Positions 25,565 to 33,049 of a DNA stretch of 44,676 nt are shown piece after piece. Position 1 is the first letter of the stretch, and every line of letters starts with the position of its first letter. This stretch comes from ZLKRG08 sp964654815 (GTDB lineage Bacteria; Actinomycetota; Actinomycetes; Nanopelagicales; Nanopelagicaceae), in NCBI GenBank assembly GCA_964654815.1, contig CAZZLH010000009.1, forward strand, positions 1 through 44,676, written 5' to 3'. A program made the translations under genes and the position numbers. The notes beneath the pieces are model-generated. The model was not told where the DNA came from and did not search any database. It saw nothing but the letters and a program-made list of their open reading frames with translations.

Positions 25565-26010
25565 TGGAGCTAAATTCACTTTATCAAGAGGTAATCCTTG
25601 ATCATTACCGTCGCCCACATCATAAGGGCCTCCAGCCGGGCGATATTCAAGTTCATCACATAAACCCAAGCTGTGGTGATGAGATAACCCTCTCACTCAA
25701 AGCGAGCGACGGCATTGTCAAGGAATTAACTTGGGATGGCGTCGGTTGTTCTATTTCTCAGGCCAGCGTCTCGATTATGAGCGAATTACTCAGAGATAAG
25801 CCGATAGCTAAAGCCAATCTGATTTTGGAGCGATTTTTGACAATGATGCAGAGCAAAGGAACCGACCAGGGTGATGAGGAGATTCTTGAGGATGGCGTAG
25901 CGCTATCTGGAGTCTCAAAATATCCGGCTCGGATAAAGTGCGCTCTATTGGGATGGATGGCTTATAAAGATGCAATCACACAGTGCGAGCCAGAAATAAG
26001 CCAGAAATAA
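25564..26010 (+). CDS. sufU: Zinc-dependent sulfurtransferase SufU
   Basis: SufU receives persulfide sulfur from SufS and passes it to SufBCD. The 148-residue protein begins MELNSLYQEVILDHYRRP and has three zinc-site cysteines in PSCGDEITL, DGVGCSISQASVS and ARIKCALLGW, plus the 18-20 residue insertion typical of SufU rather than IscU. The ATG at 25564 gives a TGATG overlap with sufS and is preferred over the adjacent TTG at 25561. The last codons and the stop lie in an 11-bp tandem repeat. Confidence 0.95.
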   Translation: MELNSLYQEVILDHYRRPHHKGLQPGDIQVHHINPSCGDEITLSLKASDGIVKELTWDGVGCSISQASVSIMSELLRDKPIAKANLILERFLTMMQSKGTDQGDEEILEDGVALSGVSKYPARIKCALLGWMAYKDAITQCEPEISQK

Positions 26011-26015
26011 GCCAG
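25989..26015 (+). repeat. 11-bp tandem repeat at the sufU stop codon
   Basis: GCCAGAAATAA occurs at 25989-25999 and 26000-26010, followed by GCCAG. Because 11 is not a multiple of three, only the second copy presents TAA in frame and acts as the sufU stop. The 10-base core GCCAGAAATA recurs as a tandem repeat upstream of the rrn promoters at 44091-44110. Confidence 0.85.
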
Positions 26016-26036
26016 GATTAAGGTAGTCCAAGGACC

Positions 26037-26076
26037 AAGCAAGTAAGCAAGCAAGTAAGTAAGTAAGTAAGTAAGC
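26037..26076 (+). repeat. Tetranucleotide microsatellite AAGY before sufT
   Basis: Ten consecutive 4-base units of AAGC or AAGT fill 26037-26076. The next unit is AAGG, which with the following AG forms the AAGGAG ribosome site of sufT. The array takes up most of the sufU-sufT spacer. Copy number could vary by slippage, changing the spacer but not the distance from ribosome site to start codon. Confidence 0.92.
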
Positions 26077-26091
26077 AAGGAGAGGATGAAG

Positions 26092-26400
26092 ATGGCAAAG
26101 GTAGAGGATGTAACTGAGGCGATGAAGGATGTGGTCGATCCTGAATTAGGCATAAATGTGGTCGATCTAGGTCTGATCTACGACATCATGGTCGATGACA
26201 ATAACATCGCAGTTTTGAATATGACGCTGACTTCCGCAGCATGCCCTTTGCAAGATGTGATCGAAGACCAGACTCGTGCTGCGTTATCCGGAATCACCGA
26301 TGATGTGAAAATTAATTGGGTGTGGATGCCGCCTTGGGGGCCAGACAAGATCAGCGATGATGGTCGCGATCAATTGCGCGCACTTGGCTTTACCGTTTAA
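26092..26400 (+). CDS. sufT: MIP18/DUF59-family Fe-S assembly factor (SufT-like)
   Basis: Members of this family act in maturation of Fe-S proteins and are often the last gene of actinobacterial suf operons. The protein of about 102 residues has VDPELGINVVDLGLIYDI, the LTSAACPL segment with the conserved cysteine, and WMPPWGPDKISDDGRDQLRALGF. I prefer the ATG at 26092 because AAGGAG lies nine bases upstream; the ATG at 26086 in the same frame is only three bases from it. The AAGY microsatellite directly precedes the ribosome site. Confidence 0.92.
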   Translation: MAKVEDVTEAMKDVVDPELGINVVDLGLIYDIMVDDNNIAVLNMTLTSAACPLQDVIEDQTRAALSGITDDVKINWVWMPPWGPDKISDDGRDQLRALGFTV

Positions 26401-26414
26401 AACTCGAGGTAAAA

Positions 26415-28292
26415 ATGTCAATGCATTCGGGTTGGATGGCGTTACGCACGCTTTCTAGCGACCAATCGGTAAAAGATGCCAAGCTAAAACCCGGAACCCT
26501 AAAGCGAATCTTCAAGTATGCCTTGCCTTACAAGGGGCAGTTCGCCTTCTTCTTTGTCGCATTGATCTTAGATTCTTTGCTCACCGTTGCGACACCATTG
26601 CTGTTAAAGAAATTAATTGACGAAGGTGTCATTCCAAAAAATAGCGCTTTGGTGACGCAATTAGCGCTTCTGGTCGGTTTGATTGCGATTGCTTACGCCT
26701 TGGTAAATGTCGTGATGCGTTGGTACTCATCGAGAATCGGTGAAGGCTTGATTTACGACCTACGTAGCCAAGTTTTCCGCCATGTTCAATCCCAATCGAT
26801 CGCATTCTTTACCAGAACCCAAACTGGTTCATTGATCACTCGAATAAATACTGATGTGCTCGGTGCGCAGCGAGCCTTCACCGCGACCTTCTCAGGGATA
26901 ATCAGCAATGTCCTTACCCTTATCTTGGTTATCGGTGCGATGGTCAGTTTAAGTTGGCAGATCACGCTACTTTCCTTGGTCTTATTACCAGTCTTCCTAG
27001 CGCCGACTAAATATGTGGGCAAACGTTTAGCAAAATACACCCAGCAGTCGTACGAGCTAAACGCTGAGATGGCCAGCACTATGACTGAGCGATTTAATGT
27101 TTCAGGTGCATTGTTGGTAAAGCTCTATGGTGAGCCGGAGAAGGAGAGTGGAAATTTCAAAGTAAAGGCGCGAAAAGTTGCTGATATTGGCATCAGCATG
27201 GCCATGCTAAATACCTTCTTCTTCATCGCATTGGTCTCGGTAGCTTCTATTGCCACAGCTGTTGCATACGGAGTGGGTGGCCACTTTGCAATAAATGGCA
27301 CGATGACTGTGGGCAGCTTGATCGCCATAACTACCTTATTGGCCAGACTTTATGGACCACTCACTGCATTGTCTACCGTCAGGGTGGATGTGATGGGTGC
27401 GTTAGTATCTTTCGAGCGAGTATTCGAAGTTTTGGATCTTCAGCCGATGGTCACAGATCGCCCTGGGGCCAAAGCGCTCACTTCAAGGAATCCGCGAATC
27501 GAATTCGATGATGTTCGTTTTACCTACCCGAAAGCCACAGAAATATCATTGGCATCACTGGAATCTGCAGCAAAACCTGAAACGGTGCAAAGTGGTGAGA
27601 TCTTAAGTGGCATCTCATTTGTCGTAGAACCAGGAACGATGACCGCTCTAGTGGGTCCATCTGGCGCTGGCAAAACGACAATTAGCGCTTTGCTTCCTCG
27701 GCTTTACGATGTAACTGCAGGGGCAATAAAAATTGATGGCACTGATGTTAGAGATTTGACTGGTGAATCTTTGAGGAATTCCATAGGCGTGGTCATGCAA
27801 GATTCACATCTATTCCACGACACTATTGAGGCGAATCTGCGCTATGCCAAAGCAGATGCCACCATCGAAGAGATGACCGAAGCCTGTAAAGCTGCTCAAA
27901 TTTGGGAGTTAATCGAAACTTTGCCTAATGGATTTGAAACCATGGTAGGTGAGCGTGGACATCGTCTATCAGGTGGCGAGAAGCAGCGTTTGGCGATTGC
28001 ACGTTTACTTTTGAAATCTCCAGCAATAGTCATTCTGGACGAAGCAACTGCACATCTAGATTCAGAGAATGAAGCGCTGGTTCAGGCAGCTTTGAAGGCA
28101 GCGCTTAAGGGCAGGACTAGCATCGTAATTGCACATAGATTGAGCACGATAAAAGAGGCGAACCAGATTCTGGTTCTCAATGAAGGGCGAATCGAGGAAC
28201 GTGGTCGCCATGAGGATTTGATCCAAAAAGGCGGGCTTTATAGTGAGTTGTATCAGCGCCAAGATTTATCGCAGAGCTCGGTGAAGTTGTAG
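26415..28292 (+). CDS. ABC exporter half-transporter, permease-ATPase fusion
   Basis: The 625-residue protein has an N-terminal six-helix exporter membrane domain (roughly residues 35-320) and a C-terminal ATPase with Walker A GPSGAGKTT, Q-loop VVMQDSHLFHDTI, signature LSGGEKQRLAIARLL, Walker B AIVILDEATAHLD and the H-loop IAHRLSTI. A single fused chain would act as a homodimer or pair with another half elsewhere. The substrate cannot be read from sequence; lipid-like or drug export is usual for this class. GAGG lies six bases before the ATG. It starts 15 bases after sufT and may be read from the suf message. Confidence 0.92.
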   Translation: MSMHSGWMALRTLSSDQSVKDAKLKPGTLKRIFKYALPYKGQFAFFFVALILDSLLTVATPLLLKKLIDEGVIPKNSALVTQLALLVGLIAIAYALVNVVMRWYSSRIGEGLIYDLRSQVFRHVQSQSIAFFTRTQTGSLITRINTDVLGAQRAFTATFSGIISNVLTLILVIGAMVSLSWQITLLSLVLLPVFLAPTKYVGKRLAKYTQQSYELNAEMASTMTERFNVSGALLVKLYGEPEKESGNFKVKARKVADIGISMAMLNTFFFIALVSVASIATAVAYGVGGHFAINGTMTVGSLIAITTLLARLYGPLTALSTVRVDVMGALVSFERVFEVLDLQPMVTDRPGAKALTSRNPRIEFDDVRFTYPKATEISLASLESAAKPETVQSGEILSGISFVVEPGTMTALVGPSGAGKTTISALLPRLYDVTAGAIKIDGTDVRDLTGESLRNSIGVVMQDSHLFHDTIEANLRYAKADATIEEMTEACKAAQIWELIETLPNGFETMVGERGHRLSGGEKQRLAIARLLLKSPAIVILDEATAHLDSENEALVQAALKAALKGRTSIVIAHRLSTIKEANQILVLNEGRIEERGRHEDLIQKGGLYSELYQRQDLSQSSVKL

Positions 28293-28316
28293 TTTTCTTG
28301 GTCAAGCTAATTCAAA

Positions 28317-29006
28317 TTAATTTAAACTACGAATTTTGAATCTGCCGTAGATAATCAATCCGGCAAAGAACAACCATTGCAGCGCATAGGCTAAATGGGG
28401 GCCATCTGAGAGTTCGGGCAATTGCGCAGGTACTTGTGGTGTTACCTCGGGTCCTGAAATCAAGTCGATGTAAAAAGGTTCGGCTACTACTTTGGATTGC
28501 AGATTCCATTGATTAATCAAATTACCGGTAGCGGGTAGTGCAAAGAATGAACCGCGAGGTAGTGAGGAATCAAGCCGGATCCTTCCAGTTATCTCTATCT
28601 CCCCTTCAGGAGTAGCGGGCGTTTTCGGTCGCTCCAGCGCGGTCGCGCCAGCTTTGACCCAACCACGATCCACCCAGAATCTCTTGCCACTGCTCTCAAA
28701 TAGCGTTAGATACTCAAAGCCATATTTACCATCTGGGTTATACCGGTTTCGAAGTAGGACCTCATGCTCGGGATTGAATCTGCCAATAATTGAGACGCTT
28801 CGCCACTCTGATTCTTTTAGATTCGTATCAAGCGCTAATTTCGAAAGTGGCACGGTCTCGTACCGAGCATTTGCTTCAATTTTGAAGTTCTTGGCCTGTC
28901 TATCGATACCTCTGTGATACTGCCAATTGGCAGCAATTAGACAAAGAATTACAAGGGCAAGAGCGATTAAAGTTTTTAAAAGTGAAAGAGGTTCTTTAGA
29001 ACTCAA
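28317..29006 (-). CDS. SURF1-family cytochrome c oxidase assembly protein
   Basis: SURF1 helps insert heme A into oxidase subunit I. The 229-residue protein has an N-terminal membrane helix (LLKTLIALALVILCLIAANWQYHR), a periplasmic domain with GRFNPEHEVLLRNR, GYEYLT-like GFEYLTLF and FWVDRGWVKAG, and a C-terminal helix starting HLAYALQWLFFAGLI. These match the SURF1 pattern WQ..R, L.NR and V.RGW. The start appears to be TTG at 29006, overlapping the DUF3099 gene by 11 bases. It fits with ctaA for aa3-type oxidase assembly. Confidence 0.9.
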   Translation of the reverse strand: MSSKEPLSLLKTLIALALVILCLIAANWQYHRGIDRQAKNFKIEANARYETVPLSKLALDTNLKESEWRSVSIIGRFNPEHEVLLRNRYNPDGKYGFEYLTLFESSGKRFWVDRGWVKAGATALERPKTPATPEGEIEITGRIRLDSSLPRGSFFALPATGNLINQWNLQSKVVAEPFYIDLISGPEVTPQVPAQLPELSDGPHLAYALQWLFFAGLIIYGRFKIRSLN

Positions 29007-29262
29007 TTTGGCGTTGTTTTTCTACAGTCGCTATTGGCTCAGTTGAACGCTCGCGGCCTGCATTTGCCACCACTACTGCGAAGTAAGGAAGGAAGACCGC
29101 GCCGAATATTAAGAACCAGCGATATGGATCTGGTGACAAGACCGCGCCGATGAAGCATGCGGTTCGAATTAGCATTGAAATCAAATATCTTTTTGTGCGA
29201 CCAGGAAGCTCTTCACTATGCGCAACCTGCGCATTGGTGATTGAAATTGGCTTCGGTTCCAT
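28996..29262 (-). CDS. DUF3099 small membrane protein
   Basis: This 88-residue protein has a polar N-terminus (MEPKPISITNAQVAHSEEL), then two hydrophobic helices separated by SPDPYRW, and a charged tail. That pattern, especially KRYLISMLIRTACF followed by a PYRW turn, is DUF3099, found almost only in actinobacteria next to fabG. Its function is unknown. The frame extends upstream to an ATG at 29328, but the homologous part starts at 29262, where a TATCCT box lies six bases before the ATG. It is co-directional and overlapping with SURF1. Confidence 0.82.
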   Translation of the reverse strand: MEPKPISITNAQVAHSEELPGRTKRYLISMLIRTACFIGAVLSPDPYRWFLIFGAVFLPYFAVVVANAGRERSTEPIATVEKQRQIEF

Positions 29263-29268
29263 TGGACA

Positions 29269-29274
29269 AGGATA
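29269..29274 (-). promoter_or_regulatory. Candidate -10 box of the DUF3099-SURF1 unit, leaderless geometry
   Basis: On the minus strand TATCCT is followed by six bases and the ATG at 29262. No ribosome site is seen. The divergent fabG start is only 48 bases away, so its regulatory region must overlap this one. Confidence 0.35.
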
Positions 29275-29309
29275 AGACTTACGCGAGAGTAGTTGGTAAG
29301 TTACCCCTT

Positions 29310-30029
29310 GTGACCCAAGACAATTCATCGCGTATCGCGCTCGTCACAGGCGGTAATCGGGGCATTGGCTTGGCTATTGCGCAAACTCTTAAACGCGAAG
29401 GTTTCAAAGTCGTAATTGCCTCGCGCTCCGGAAATGCGCCGGTGGGATTCGAGGCCGTTGAGATGGATGTCACTGATTCAGCAAGTGTGGATCAGGCATT
29501 TAGTACCTGTGAGGAGAAGATCGGTATCCCTGAGATCGTGGTTTGTAATGCCGGAATCACTAGAGATGGTTTGGTAATGCGAATGTCTGACGAGGATTTT
29601 GAGTCAGTAATCAATGCAAACCTCACTGGTGCCTTTCGTACTGCACGAAGAGCGACAAAGGGTTTACTTAAGCTGAAGAGGGGGCGGTTAATCTTCATTG
29701 GTTCTGTGGTTGGCGCCTTAGGATCTGCCGGCCAAGTCAATTACTCCGCTAGCAAATCAGGGTTACTTGGCATGGCGCGTTCATTTGCACGCGAGTTGGG
29801 TAGTCGAGGTATCACTGCAAATGTGATTGCGCCAGGGTTTGTCGAAACTGATATGACTGCAGATTTAACGCAAGCGAGAAAGGATGAGATTGCGAAGGCT
29901 ATTCCACTTGGTCGCTTTAGTAATTCGCAAGAGATAGCGGAAGTGGTTGCATTTATCGCATCTGAGAGTGGTAGCTACATCACCGGAGCATTGATTCCGG
30001 TAGATGGTGGTTTGGGAATGGGGCATTAG
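29310..30029 (+). CDS. fabG: 3-oxoacyl-ACP reductase (FabG/MabA type)
   Basis: It reduces 3-oxoacyl-ACP with NADPH in fatty acid elongation. The 239-residue short-chain dehydrogenase has TGGNRGIGLAIA, NAGITRDGLVMRM, the catalytic SVVGALGSAGQVNYSASKSG (Ser, Tyr, Lys) and the ending PVDGGLGMGH, which closely follows mycobacterial FabG1/MabA. I chose the GTG at 29310 because it gives the family N-terminus and leaves room for the divergent DUF3099 start; the frame opens earlier at a TTG (29241). TAAGTT lies seven bases upstream of the GTG. inhA begins at the next base after its stop. Confidence 0.93.
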   Translation: MTQDNSSRIALVTGGNRGIGLAIAQTLKREGFKVVIASRSGNAPVGFEAVEMDVTDSASVDQAFSTCEEKIGIPEIVVCNAGITRDGLVMRMSDEDFESVINANLTGAFRTARRATKGLLKLKRGRLIFIGSVVGALGSAGQVNYSASKSGLLGMARSFARELGSRGITANVIAPGFVETDMTADLTQARKDEIAKAIPLGRFSNSQEIAEVVAFIASESGSYITGALIPVDGGLGMGH

Positions 30030-30800
30030 ATGGGGATTTTGCAAAATAAGAATGTGTTGATCACTGGAGTTTTAACTGACACTTCAATTGCATTTCACAT
30101 TGCGAAGTTGGCCCAAGAAGAGGGCGCTAATGTGGTCCTAACTTCGTTTGGCAGGGCTATGAGTATTACCCAACGCATCGCAGGTCGCTTACCCAAACCC
30201 GTACCAGTGCTTGAGTTGGATGTATCTAATGATGAACATCTAGCCACTTTGGCAGAGCGAGTAAAGGAGTATCTGCCACACCTGGACGGGGTGGTGCATT
30301 CAATTGGTTATGCTCCAGAATCAGCTTTGGGTGGAAAATTCTTAAGCACCGAATGGCCCGATGTTGCCACTGCAATTCAGATATCCGCCTACTCTTATAA
30401 ATCGTTGGCTCTGGCTTGTAAGCCACTATTTCCTGCAAGTGGCGCATCGGTAGTTGGTATGGATTTTGATGCTCAAGTCGCCTGGCCAAAATATGACTGG
30501 ATGGGTGTAGCCAAGGCTGCGCTGGAATCTTGCAATAGATATCTAGCTAAGTTTCTTGGACCTGAGAATATTCGATTCAATTTGATTGCGGCAGGTCCGA
30601 TCTCAACCATCGCGGCAAAATCAATTCCAGAGTTTCAACAATTTGAACATCTTTGGGATCTTCGTTCGCCACTTCGCTGGGATGTGACGGATCCTGTGCC
30701 TGCAGCAAAGGGTGCAATAGCACTCTTATCAGATTGGTTTCCTGCGACCAGTGGCGAAATCATCCATGTTGATGGTGGTTTTCATGCCATGGGAGGTTGA
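30030..30800 (+). CDS. inhA: Enoyl-ACP reductase, InhA/FabI type
   Basis: It performs the last reduction of the elongation cycle, using NADH. The 256-residue protein matches InhA along its length: ITGVLTDTSIAFHIA, LDGVVHSIGYAPES, the active-site YDWMGVAKAALES with Tyr and Lys, NLIAAGPI and LLSDWFPATSGEIIHVDGG. The FabI name is equally valid. It is coupled directly to fabG, the same pair as mycobacterial mabA-inhA. The substrate-binding loop looks shorter than in mycobacterial InhA, which fits ordinary-length fatty acids; that is inference. Confidence 0.94.
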   Translation: MGILQNKNVLITGVLTDTSIAFHIAKLAQEEGANVVLTSFGRAMSITQRIAGRLPKPVPVLELDVSNDEHLATLAERVKEYLPHLDGVVHSIGYAPESALGGKFLSTEWPDVATAIQISAYSYKSLALACKPLFPASGASVVGMDFDAQVAWPKYDWMGVAKAALESCNRYLAKFLGPENIRFNLIAAGPISTIAAKSIPEFQQFEHLWDLRSPLRWDVTDPVPAAKGAIALLSDWFPATSGEIIHVDGGFHAMGG

Positions 30801-30878
30801 TTTCTCGCGTAAGAACAATGGATTTGGCGCAATGAAATCCCTGCTCTAAACTTTAACCATTGACCGGCTATATGCCGC

Positions 30879-31002
30879 AAGAGGAGAAATCCCACCTAAT
30901 CTGCCAAGGCGGACTGGTAAAGTCATTTAAGTTAGCAGCGCTAACTAAAATGCTCCCTTCTTGCATGCATCATGCTAGTTAAAGACCAGAAGAGGAGAAA
31001 CT
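30879..31002 (+). promoter_or_regulatory. infC 5' leader with duplicated ribosome-site motif and hairpin
   Basis: The leader contains AAGAGGAGAAA twice, at 30879-30889 and 30990-31000. The second copy is the infC ribosome site. The first is followed by a 13-codon frame starting ATC at 30889 and ending TAA at 30930. A perfect hairpin GTTAGC-AGC-GCTAAC (30931-30945) starts at the base after that stop. The layout invites an autoregulation or attenuation model, but no known leader family is recognised. Confidence 0.4.
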
Positions 31003-31593
31003 ATCAGCACCGAACCACGTATCAATGATCGTATTCGCGTGGCACAGATTCGTTTGATCAATTACGACGGCGAGCAAGTCGGGGTGGTTGAGACAGATAC
31101 TGCGTTACGAATGGCGGATGAGGTCGGGTTAGATCTAGTTGAGATCGCTCCTGATGCCAATCCACCAGTCTGCAAAATCATGGACTTTGGCAAATATAAG
31201 TACGAGATGGCGCAGAAGGCTCGCGAACAACGTCAGAACCAGACCCACATCGTGGTCAAAGAGATACGACTAAGGCCAAAGATCGAAACTCATGATTATG
31301 AGACAAAACGTAATCAAGTGATGAAATTTATCGGCTCAGGTGACAAGGTGAAGGTAACTATCCAATTCCGCGGTCGCGAACAGTCAAGACCCGAACTTGG
31401 TTACAACTTATTGCGCCGTTTGGCGGAAGATGTATCTGAGATCGCAAATGTGGAGTTCGCACCTAAACAAGAGGGGCGAAATATGACCATGGTCCTTGGC
31501 CCTAACCGCGCTGCTACTAAATCAGGTAGCAAAGCGAAGGCTAAGCAGGCAAGCCCTGCACCTTCAGCTGCGAATCAAAAAGAGGAGGCATAA
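31003..31593 (+). CDS. infC: Translation initiation factor IF-3, ATC start codon
   Basis: IF-3 binds the 30S subunit and checks start codons. Homology begins upstream of the first ATG/GTG: the residues ISTEPRINDRIRVAQIRL match the usual N-terminus, and ATC at 31003 lies five bases after AGGAG. Rare start codons (ATT, ATC, ATA) are the basis of infC autoregulation in other bacteria. With this start the protein has 196 residues: an N-domain (VCKIMDFGKYKYEMAQKARE), linker, and C-domain (KEIRLRPKIETHDYETK, VTIQFRGRE). The tail is a Lys/Ala/Ser-rich extension. A GTG at 31039 would cut off conserved residues. Confidence 0.93.
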   Translation: MSTEPRINDRIRVAQIRLINYDGEQVGVVETDTALRMADEVGLDLVEIAPDANPPVCKIMDFGKYKYEMAQKAREQRQNQTHIVVKEIRLRPKIETHDYETKRNQVMKFIGSGDKVKVTIQFRGREQSRPELGYNLLRRLAEDVSEIANVEFAPKQEGRNMTMVLGPNRAATKSGSKAKAKQASPAPSAANQKEEA

Positions 31594-31791
31594 ATGCCAA
31601 AGATGAAGACCCATAGCGGAGCTAAGAAAACTTTTAAAGTTACTGGCTCTGGAAAGATCATGCATGAGCGAGCTGGAAAGCGCCATCTACTTGAGCGCAA
31701 GTCCTCACGTCTTACTCGACGTCTTGATCAAGAATCTGCCGCCAAGCCCACAACTGAGCAGACCGCTAAGCGGATGCTTGGATTGAAGTAA
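31594..31791 (+). CDS. rpmI: 50S ribosomal protein L35
   Basis: The 65-residue basic protein starts MPKMKTHSGAKKTFKVTGSGK and contains KRHLLERKSSRLTRRL, the standard L35 sequence. It is part of the large ribosomal subunit. The ATG directly follows the infC stop, and AGGAGG at the end of infC serves as ribosome site. The infC-rpmI-rplT order is nearly universal. Confidence 0.98.
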   Translation: MPKMKTHSGAKKTFKVTGSGKIMHERAGKRHLLERKSSRLTRRLDQESAAKPTTEQTAKRMLGLK

Positions 31792-31802
31792 GGAGTTAAA
31801 AC

Positions 31803-32162
31803 ATGGCCAGAGTAAAACGTGGTGTTCATGCGGCAAAGAAGCGCCGCACCACTCTAGAACGCGCCGCAGGTTATCGTGGACAGCGCTCTCGTCTCTACAC
31901 AAAGGCGAAGGAGCAGGTAACTCACTCACTTATTTATGCATTCAATGATCGCAAAGATAAAAAGGGCGATTTCCGCCAGCTTTGGATTCAACGAATCAAT
32001 GCAGGTGCTCGCGCAAATGGGCTGACCTACAATCGCTTCATTCAGGGCTTGAAAAGTGCCGGTGTTGAGGTTGATCGTCGTATCCTCGCCGATTTAGCGG
32101 TTAATGACCCAGCAGCATTCAAATCATTAGTTGATGTGGCACGCGCAAACGTCACCAATTGA
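31803..32162 (+). CDS. rplT: 50S ribosomal protein L20
   Basis: The 119-residue basic protein begins MARVKRGVHAAKKRRTTLERAAGYRGQRSRLY and has FRQLWIQRINAGARANGLTYNRFIQGLK, both diagnostic for L20, which binds 23S rRNA early in 50S assembly. It follows rpmI by 11 bases with an AAGGAG ribosome site. In several bacteria L20 represses this operon. A short tandem repeat follows its stop. Confidence 0.98.
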   Translation: MARVKRGVHAAKKRRTTLERAAGYRGQRSRLYTKAKEQVTHSLIYAFNDRKDKKGDFRQLWIQRINAGARANGLTYNRFIQGLKSAGVEVDRRILADLAVNDPAAFKSLVDVARANVTN

Positions 32163-32167
32163 TTTCT

Positions 32168-32200
32168 GCTAATCACTTGCTAATCACTTGCTAATCAATT
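32168..32200 (+). repeat. 11-bp tandem repeat downstream of rplT
   Basis: Three units of GCTAATCACTT lie at 32168-32178, 32179-32189 and 32190-32200; the third has one change (GCTAATCAATT). It begins five bases after the rplT stop. No stem or T-run is formed, so it is not an intrinsic terminator. Confidence 0.88.
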
Positions 32201-32239
32201 GACTGAGATACGCGAATCACTCATTCAAAGTGACCCATC

Positions 32240-33022
32240 TTGAACCAGATTATTGAGAGCCTTCACTCGCCTCACGTGGGCAGAGTGAAGGCTCTCTTAA
32301 CTTCTAAGAGAGATCGGATTGAACAGGGCCTCTTCGTGGCCGAAGGATTACAAGGAGTTAGAGAAGCCCTTCAAACTCAAGGTTCGGTAGAGACTCTCTT
32401 TTTGACCAAAGCTGGAATGGAGCGATTAGCCAAGGCAGGGGTTTCTTTCCCACAAAATTTATTGGTCGAAGTCTCGGAGAGAGTTGCCGAGGCTATGTCA
32501 GATGCTATGACCACACAAGGAATCATCGCGGTTTGTCGCATCCCAAACCCTGATTTAACTGATTTAAGAAGATCTGAAGCGCTACGAGATTCGCATCTGA
32601 TTTTCCTAAACGAGATACAAGATCCAGGAAATGCCGGAACCATCTTGCGCACTGCCGATGCCATGGGAATTTCTGCGATCGTCACCTCGCCTGGAAGTGT
32701 TGATTTCTATTCACCTAAAGTGGTGCGGGCTACGGCAGGTTCCTTATGGCACGTTTCACTATTTCTTGGAGTTGATCTTGCTGAAGTGAGGCGTCAACTG
32801 CCAAATCATCAAGTAATTATTTTGGATGGTTCGGCGAAGAAAAGTTTTACTGAGGTGGAACTAGCAAAACCAGCTATTTGGATATTTGGAAATGAAGCAC
32901 GTGGCATGAAGGAAGATGTAAGTGGCGCCACCCATGTTTCCATCCCTATGCCTGGTCGAGCTGAATCGCTTAATTTGGCTGCAGCGGCCGCCATTGTGAT
33001 GCATGAAATCTCCCGCAAGTAA
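32240..33022 (+). CDS. SpoU/TrmH-family RNA 2'-O-methyltransferase
   Basis: The 260-residue protein is a SPOUT-class enzyme that methylates a ribose 2'-OH with S-adenosylmethionine. An N-terminal substrate-binding domain (SKRDRIEQGLFVAEGLQGVREAL) precedes the knotted catalytic domain with motif 1 NEIQDPGNAGTILRTADAMG, motif 2 WIFGNEARGM and motif 3 ISIPMPGRAESLNLAAAAAIVMHE (here VSIPMPG). The start is TTG at 32240 with no strong ribosome site. The target, rRNA or tRNA, cannot be told from sequence. Its place between rplT and pheS is standard in actinobacteria. Confidence 0.91.
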   Translation: MNQIIESLHSPHVGRVKALLTSKRDRIEQGLFVAEGLQGVREALQTQGSVETLFLTKAGMERLAKAGVSFPQNLLVEVSERVAEAMSDAMTTQGIIAVCRIPNPDLTDLRRSEALRDSHLIFLNEIQDPGNAGTILRTADAMGISAIVTSPGSVDFYSPKVVRATAGSLWHVSLFLGVDLAEVRRQLPNHQVIILDGSAKKSFTEVELAKPAIWIFGNEARGMKEDVSGATHVSIPMPGRAESLNLAAAAAIVMHEISRK

Positions 33023-33049
33023 GCGATTTCCGCATATAGAATTTCAGCC

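Noticed and set aside
28289..28330. GTAGTTT/AAACTAC inverted repeat between the convergent ABC and SURF1 genes
   Set aside because: The 28-base loop and lack of G/C pairs and T-run make it a poor terminator; recorded only as possible.
29241..29309. TTG start for fabG at 29241
   Set aside because: The added 23 residues overlap the DUF3099 start and do not resemble the FabG N-terminus.
29263..29328. Longer N-terminus for the DUF3099 protein, from an ATG at 29328
   Set aside because: The extra residues overlap the fabG start region and are not part of the family pattern; a -10-like box precedes 29262.
32168..32200. Possible CRISPR array
   Set aside because: The repeats are 11 bp in direct tandem without spacers, and no cas gene is nearby.
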